Source of the DNA: Hippasteria phrygiana
Taxonomy: Eukaryota > Echinodermata > Asteroidea > Valvatida > Goniasteridae
Assembly (NCBI GenBank): GCA_037893225.1
Contig: JAZGUH010000379.1
Location: 811,001 to 875,000 of the forward strand
Direction of reading: 5' to 3'
Length of the DNA: 64,000 nucleotides
Shown: positions 58,501 through 64,000 of the stretch, one piece after another
How positions within the stretch are numbered: the first letter of the stretch is position 1
How the letters are laid out: each line of letters begins with the position of its first letter
The notes under the pieces: generated by a model
Database searches by the model: none
Told to the model about the DNA's origin: nothing
Seen by the model: only the letters and a program-made list of their open reading frames with translations
Made by a program: the position numbers and the translations under genes

Positions 58501-61500
58501 TTGTAGGTTTGCACATGCCGTCTTGTCGGACTCACTCATATGTTTAAATTGGGAAACATGACTAACAGACATTTGTAGTTGCTTTGTTCTTCAAGTTGGG
58601 CATTTTTGTGTAACATTATATAAAGTCTTGTCACAAAGCAGTTCAGCAGCAGAAGCCAGTATCCAAATGAACCTGAATACTTCATTCATCCATTTTCGTA
58701 TTTCATAAATTTGTAATAATTACCCCTTTTTCGTGAAAGTTGTAAGCTATGCACATACCGTAAATCTTTCTACTTGTCTTCACCCTCATCAAAAGTACTT
58801 TACACTGCAGAAATGGACGTGGGTAATGAATGCAGCCTTTCCAATGCATAGGGCTCAAAACAAGTCTTGACCGGAAGTAACTGGGCAATGTGATTAGGGC
58901 AACCAGTAAGGATGGAAGCCAGTTTGTCCTAAGTAGGTGTTGCAAATTTACAATGAGGATTAACTTTCTAAATTGAAACTGATTCCACATAGTAGGAACA
59001 GATTTTGTCACAAAGCAAATACAGATTTTAAAGAAATCGTTACCTTCCTGAGGTCACCGGTCAGTTTCATGTAGTCCACATTGGGTATCAGCGCCATGGC
59101 AACCTTTGCATGGTACTCTCTACTCTCGTCCATGGAATGGGACCGGCCAAGGGGTCGTGCCCTTGGAGACTGAGAAGGAATTGGGGAAATTATTTACTAA
59201 AACTGTACCCAATAGGAACGTAGGAAATTTGTATGGCACAAGTAATATACAAGTATACACATAATAATTTCCATGCCATCCAAAATGCATAAAAACAATA
59301 GCAATGTAATGGGCTATAAAAATGACAAACAAGAATTGGGGCTTTAACGGCAGAAAAGAAAGAAAAAAAATGAGAAAATTTTTTAAAAGTAAACCAAGAA
59401 AATTTGGAATACCATACCAACGCCCGACCAACTGAGCCTTTAACACACAAAAAGATATTCCATGCAGAAACTGTAAAATATTTATTAGTCATAAGCCAGT
59501 TCGGTATCTCAAAGTTCAAAGGTTATTCGGAAAAAATTGCTGACGTAATGTTACACTATGTTACGCGAACACCAATTCTGATTGAATTTAACACGTGTGC
59601 ATTGTGCAACCACAGTTTGCGTTCACACGTGGGCGTTAGGTCACGCGGGTCATCCAGACAAAATGTCATTGTGCACATGCGCAGTTGAAATACCGTCTTA
59701 TTACAATGATTGTTTTTAATTAAGTAATTTTTCAATAACTAAACGTGGGCAGTTTGTTTATTTGATGTCTCATTCAAAGGTGACTAAGTTTTGTACTTGC
59801 TATAAAAAAAGCAATTTGAAAACAAAGATTATTTTTCAAGGTAAAACTCGAAAACATCACAGACAATGATTTTTCAGATAAATTTGCTCCCTTGCAGAAA
59901 AGCCAATGATTTTTAAACTCACCTTGGCTGCGTGCATAGCTGTCGTTTCTTTGTCGATGTCCGAGGGGTTAGCGATAGAACAACTTCTATATCTCTTGCT
60001 CTGTACTGGGCTTGGCATGTCGCGTGGTCTCTCCGGTCGCTTAAGGAATGAACCACGTCTTAGCACGGGCTGACTGGGCACTTTGAAGATCCCACGCCGA
60101 CATCTAGGGCCTGGGGTGTCTGCCAAGGTGTTACAGTCTAAGTCGCTGAGGGCAGTGGGTTGGGATGAGGTTGTTGTGGGCGTAGGGGGTGAGGCGACAA
60201 GAAGGGGGGCATTCATGAGGGAGATGAGACCATCTGAAATGCCTGCGTCCGAGGGCTGCAAAAATTTACAATTCAATACGATCATTTCAAGTTGAGTTAA
60301 TTGTTTTAACTTGTGATCAAAACCACTTTAAACTTTTGAGGGGAACAGAAAATATGAAGCAAGTTCATCAACCCATTAGATTTTTTGTAAATTAAATACA
60401 ACCGGTGTAATTTGAACATGAGATTCCACATATTTTTGATGGGCTTACTTGATTTGTGTCTCCTGTAAAGATGTCCGTGAAACCGTCCTCTTCGTCTTCG
60501 TCTTCGTCGTTGCTGCTAGCCAGACGGCAGTGTTGGAGTTTGACCGGGGAATTGACCACTATGGTCTGTGGTCTTGACTCGTCAAGCTTAAGCAGAAATC
60601 ACATAACATACAATTCTAAGTCTGGTTTCCAACGGAAGAGGCAATATCAAAGTAATGATGATCAGCACAAGCCTCTAATTGTTTGTGAAAATATTTATGG
60701 CCACATGGGCTTGTAAGGAAGAGGAAAAAACATTAAAGGGGCTGTGTCGTCACGATCATAGCAGGCTTGCGGCTGTACACTGAATCCCGAACTGATGAAC
60801 GCAGATGAACCCAGTAACTGCAAATAATACCCCACGACCGCGCGCTGACCTACAGGGCGCGCACGCGCTGACCTACAGGGCTCGCGCGCGCTGACCCACA
60901 GGGCGCGCGCGCCAGATCAGATTACAATTGCAATGACTGATGCATGCATGGTCCTGTAGTTATGATACATACTGCATGTACAAGTATTTTGTATGTGTTT
61001 GTGCCACCAAAAATATACGATAGGCCTACAGTCGAACATAGTCCGTGACACCCCACCCGCTAAACGCCAAAATGTACCATGACAGAACCAAACGAAAATA
61101 AGTATATATGTAAATATGTATTTATAATTGTAAAATAAATAATGCACCAGCCAGGAAGGGTCCTATACAAAAATAAAGTTGTAGGCCTATGTATCGAAAT
61201 ATATTTTGACTAAAATTGGCTGTGCGTGCAATGATGAGCAAATCAAAGTAAAACAGCTATACTGATGGCGATATTGAGTCCACGACCTTGTGTTACATTT
61301 GACGGCAGGACTTTATGGAAAGTTACATCATAAGAGTTATTTCAACACTATCAAATAATAAACACAATAATAACAGTTATTACCAATAAATAATATACGC
61401 CAATGAAATGAGATTTCACCAGTGGCGAGTAAATCCGTGTCGAAAAGTGGGGATGATTATTGAATTTGTCAACGAAGTACTGCATCTTGAACTTTTCTCA

Positions 61501-63681
61501 ACGGGGGATACCCCCGCCCCAAACACCGCTTGAAATTTGAAACATCACTTTGTGTACAATTTCCCCTTTTTAAATTTACGAAAAAAAAAAATACAAATCG
61601 GCGGGGCCCCTGAACTCCTTCCCCGTGTTTACGCCACTGGCGCACAGATCCCCACATCACTATGATAAAGATGACTACCGAAGAAACAAAGAAATAAACA
61701 CCCCGACAAATATTCAAACAACCCTAATTTTCACCTGTTTTGCACGAATTATTCGCTTATTACTTTTTATGACATGAACAATTCACATACCGAGTACATG
61801 GATCGGATGTACTGTACAATGTACATGTAATGTATGTACTGTACATGTTGACTATACATTACATGTAGATTTGATGTGCGGAAATATTGTTTCACACAGT
61901 TGTTGACAAGTGCCATTGGAATAGCGACCAAGTGAAGTTGTTTCAGCTCCATCTATCAACCGTTTAAAAAAAAATGTACTTCTAAGTTCTAGATGTTAAT
62001 TTTGTTTCGCTGCTAAAGAACTGTCTGCAGCCACTACCCCTCTTTTAGTAGCATGATAATTTTGTTATTGAAGTGACGGGTCAAAATAAGCCTGAAGCTT
62101 TTTATCGACCTAAGTTTACAAGCAAGATACAAACAAGATACATCCAAATGAATGTACACATAATACATAGACCCTTTTACGGATACCCTTTTTACTGCTT
62201 TTCAGTAGTTTAATTAGAAACAGGGGGGGGGGGGGGGGGGGGCGGTGTCGGTGTCGTGCAATAGTTTATATATCATTTTTCTCTTGTGATGTATATTTTG
62301 TTTGCTGTATTTTATAACTATTTTTGTGGAATCTTAACGTATTTTAATGTTTTAAGTGTGTTTTTATGGAATGCGCATTTGAACATATCTATTATGGAAT
62401 TTGCGCAGTAGAAATGAATAAATTATAAATTATTATATACCCCGCCTGTGGGATTTTGTGTACAAAATTTAGCGTGAACTGTCACACAGCGACAAGACAC
62501 GTTGCAGTTTTGCTGTGCACATTTACATGGACAAGCGCCCCGTGTGCCGAGTCGTCCTCTCTGGCAAGAGTTTCGGAATGTACATGCCATAGGTTCTCCA
62601 GCGTAAGGTTCTACTTCTATATCGCCAACCTCCAATTCCACACAACTTTCAGACAAATATTCCATGGCACTTGTGTACATGTGAATGAAATTTTATGAAA
62701 TAAACAGATGAAATTTAAACGTTTTTTCTAATAATCTTACTCTAAGAGAACTGAGTGCCACGATGTGTGCTACTTGTTTATAAGTATACATGTACACGTA
62801 TGTGTACGCAGGCGCTGGACATACGTGCGTGTTCCAGGGGGTGTAGTTTCCAAAAGCCAATTCTCAGAACAGCCAAAACAAACGGATGGAGGCTAAAAAT
62901 AGCACATAACCGAAATGAAGCGCAAGGGGGCGCACTCCAATATTTGATTCGTTAACGCGAGATGGCGCGACGACACAGCCCCTTTAACAGTATGGTACTG
63001 GAGAAAAAAAAAATTAAACCCAAACATGGCAAAAACTGTCATTTATGGAGCAATTTTTTGAGTAACAAAGAAACTGACAAGAGTGGAACATGGATCTAGA
63101 ACCTCCAGATTGTCATACTGGGGGCTCTACCAACTCAGCTTTCTTACCCTATGTTGACAATCTCCCTTTGGCAAAATAATGCAAGATAGCTCAGTTGGTA
63201 GAGCAACAGTACAGTAATCCTGAGGTCGACTGTTCAAGTCCCACTCAACTCAATTTCCTTTTGGCGACTTAAGAAATTGATTACCTAATGAGTTTCTTGT
63301 GTGGTTTGTCTGATATATAAAAACAACGGGAAGACTTTTAAGACACTGGTATCAGCAGACATACCGGTCCTTTTTGCTCATTTACAACATTGCCATATGA
63401 CAAAGTAATGATTACAAGTGCAAACTGTCCTGTATGAAGAATTTAACAAACTTTGGAAGTGCATTCTTCAAACGTATTTAGTGCGTTTTAATCAACCAAT
63501 AGAAAAGGACTATGTGGGTCACATGTAGCCAACTAACCAATTGGATATGAGGCTGAATTCAAATCCTTACCAGTGCAGCAGGAGCTGAGATTGGTCTCTC
63601 CTTGCCAGAGTGCCCTGCCGTACCCGAGTCAATGAAGGAAATCTGTCTCGGTCTTCCAGCTCCAAACGCAGTGACTTTATT
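55564..63681 (-). CDS. CDC25: CDC25 dual-specificity phosphatase, C-terminal 415 residues (5' end off the window)
   Basis: It removes inhibitory phosphates from CDK1/CDK2 to drive cell-cycle transitions. Exons, in coding order: 63681-63571, 60586-60449, 60255-59923, 59169-59044, 57413-57255, 57156-56914, 55701-55564 (stop 55566-55564). All have GT-AG borders and phase-0 junctions. The visible N-terminal region has IDSGTAGHS, an acidic DEDEEDGFTDIF block, RRGSFLKRPERP and LGRSHSMDES. The rhodanese-fold catalytic domain starts at KGKHQDL and shows ILDCRYPYEYNGGHI. The active site HCEFSSKRGP has its catalytic Cys codon at 57063-57061, and YPELYILLGGYKAFF follows. The tail has MCEPHTYTPM and FKAKSKSWAGERS, as in animal CDC25s. 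Further 5' exons must lie beyond 64000. Introns hold several mobile elements. Confidence 0.93.
56196..56561. mobile_element. MITE with TTATAACACCTCACCCACAGATTCTG ends
   Basis: The left end ttataacacctcatccacagattctg and right end cagaatctgtgggtgaggtgttataa are 26-bp inverted repeats with one mismatch. The interior has about three units of aaagtactatacacatggca-type repeats (56291-56360). It lies in the last CDC25 intron. Confidence 0.8.
56564..56702. repeat. Near-perfect 139-bp hairpin, about 68-bp arms
   Basis: The left arm caaatatttactgctt...ggtaaaactagcctccctcggtgatccatggagcattcta is matched by the right arm tagaatgctccatggatcaccgagggaggctagttttac...aagcagtaaatatttg. The inner 45 bp or so are essentially perfect around a 2-nt centre. 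It abuts the MITE at 56196-56561 in the last CDC25 intron. Confidence 0.85.
57664..57966. mobile_element. Inverted-repeat element with 12-bp tandem core, copy 2
   Basis: The right end gactcgattacaactctg matches the reverse of the start of the copy at 18888-19080. The core contains the unit acaagtcacttt six times (57743-57814, last unit with one change). The left end is approximate. It lies in a CDC25 intron. Confidence 0.55.
59400..59445 (-). repeat. tRNA-like 5' fragment
   Basis: On the - strand, aaaggctcagttggtcgggcgttggtatggtattcc has an A-box-like start (ggctcagttgg) but no B box. It is probably a truncated tRNA-derived repeat. Confidence 0.3.
59492..59700. mobile_element. TAAGCCAGTTC MITE, copy 2
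   Basis: It starts taagccagttcggtatctcaaagttcaaaggttattcgg and ends ttgaaataccgtctta, so it is inverted relative to 52416-52635. Shared internal motifs are gtcattgtgcacatgcgcagttgaaata and caacc(a/t)c...gcgttcac. It lies in a CDC25 intron. Confidence 0.7.
60838..60913. repeat. GC-rich tandem repeat, about 24-bp unit x 3
   Basis: Three diverged units contain gcgctgacc(t/c)acagggc flanked by alternating CG runs, which could form Z-DNA. They sit close to the left end of the 2.25-kb element. Confidence 0.7.
62423..62680 (-). CDS. Cys-rich 85-residue open frame inside the 2.25-kb element
   Basis: It starts with ATG at 62680 and ends with a stop at 62423. The first half is acidic (ELEVGDIEVEPYAGE). 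The second half has a cluster of cysteines, RGACPCKCAQQNCNVSCRC, followed by two more within about 15 residues. The spacing suggests a small zinc-binding or CXC-like module. I believe such tails are seen in transposon-encoded and lineage-expanded invertebrate proteins, but cannot name the family. It may be the last exon of a decayed transposase gene or a captured host exon. No promoter or splice context was identified. Confidence 0.35.
   Translation of the reverse strand: MYTSAMEYLSESCVELEVGDIEVEPYAGEPMACTFRNSCQRGRLGTRGACPCKCAQQNCNVSCRCVTVHAKFCTQNPTGGVYNNL
63120..63255. repeat. Head-to-head tRNA-like repeats
   Basis: At 63180-63250 (+) a tRNA-like sequence has tagctcagttggtagag and a weakened B box, tgttcaagtccc. 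Immediately upstream, 63124-63165 reads as the reverse complement of the start of the same repeat (ctctaccaactcagctttcttaccctatgttgacaatctccc). The two heads therefore face each other. Neither copy is a sound tRNA gene. Confidence 0.55.
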
Positions 63682-63704
63682 CTACAAAGGGAGTACAAAA
63701 GAAA

Positions 63705-63870
63705 TCCTTTGATAAAAACATTTTCAAAGTGAACAAAGACAACTGGCAGGAGCAGGATTCGAACCTGCGACCTCCGGAATACCGTACCGGCACTCCAACT
63801 GAGCTATCTTGCCCTATGTTGGCGGTCTCCCAAATTGTCAGTATCTTTGTTCGGGTGGGCGCTTATAAAA
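63705..63870 (-). mobile_element. tRNA-like repeat with conserved flanks, inverted copy
   Basis: It is the reverse complement of 18200-18385 with few differences. It has a tRNA-like core with B box ggttcgaatcc and A box tagctcagttgg, and the same roughly 55-85 bp 5' flank (cgcccacccgaacaaagatactgacaatttgggagaccgcc). The conserved flank shows that the mobilised unit extends beyond the tRNA-like part. It lies in a CDC25 intron near the right edge. Confidence 0.6.
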
Positions 63871-64000
63871 ACCTATAACTGTTCTCATGGGTAGGAATTT
63901 CTTCAAGGTGAAAAATGCTTTAGTACTGAACAGTATGGTTCAGCCAGGGCAAGCACAATATCCTCAGGAAAGACTTCAGAAGGCAGGTGAGGATATTAGC

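Larger units (their letters stand above)
60733..62987. mobile_element. 2.25-kb non-autonomous element with TTAA and AGGGGCTGTGTCGTC ends
   Basis: The left edge ttaaaggggctgtgtcgtc and right edge gacgacacagcccctttaa are perfect inverted repeats with TTAA at both edges. It fills most of the CDC25 intron between the first two visible exons. Inside are a GC-rich tandem block (60838-60913), a smaller element with ccagtggcg ends (about 61419-61640), a long G run (62223-62241) and a Cys-rich open frame on the - strand (62680-62423). No transposase was recognised. Confidence 0.75.

Noticed and set aside
58213..58572. 119-codon - strand open frame inside a CDC25 intron
   Set aside because: It is in the same strand as CDC25, but no donor/acceptor pair in phase 0 joins it, CDC25 proteins have no such insertion at this point, and no domain is recognised.

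Overview
This looks like nuclear DNA of an invertebrate deuterostome, most likely an echinoderm and plausibly a sea star. The reasons are GT-AG introns, about 40% GC, many short palindromes of the tacatgta and taggccta type, a NACHT/LRR innate-immune gene, an intronless orphan-type rhodopsin GPCR, and dense small inverted-repeat DNA elements. The clade is an inference; the gene structures are read directly from the sequence. There is no prokaryotic organisation, CRISPR array or viral gene.

Four protein-coding genes can be assembled. (1) An SH3BP2 (3BP2) adaptor orthologue lies on the + strand at 5745-20392. It has 13 coding exons with fully compatible phases and encodes 523 aa: PH domain, proline-rich linker, C-terminal SH2 domain. 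(2) A single-exon class A GPCR lies on the + strand at 29030-30154 (374 aa), with a TATA box and an upstream mini-ORF touching its start codon. (3) A NACHT/LRR (NLR-type) receptor lies on the + strand at 43955-48981, in three coding exons. A partial tandem duplication has doubled its second exon and left a truncated copy of the third. The doubled exon encodes a segment resembling a RHIM-type amyloid signalling motif. (4) The C-terminal 415 residues of a CDC25 dual-specificity phosphatase lie on the - strand, in seven phase-0 exons from 63681 to 55564; its N-terminus is beyond the right edge.

The rest is intron and intergenic DNA rich in non-autonomous elements. These include several families with TTAA at both ends (TTAACCCTAAC... 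and TTAACCCCTTG...), an element with AGGGACAC ends, and a 2.25-kb element with AGGGGCTGTGTCGTC ends inside a CDC25 intron. Others are a TA-flanked 636-bp element, nested elements at 30.3-31.3 kb and 52.3-53.0 kb, tRNA-like sequences in unusual inverted contexts, and long near-perfect hairpins. There is also a perfect 13-bp x 19 minisatellite. A 4.6-kb AT-rich block (37.56-42.19 kb) is bounded by matching inverted ends.

The genes do not form a pathway. The most interesting points are the NLR exon duplication with its RHIM-like peptide, a conserved tankyrase-type motif in SH3BP2, and CDC25A/C-like regulatory motifs in the echinoderm CDC25.
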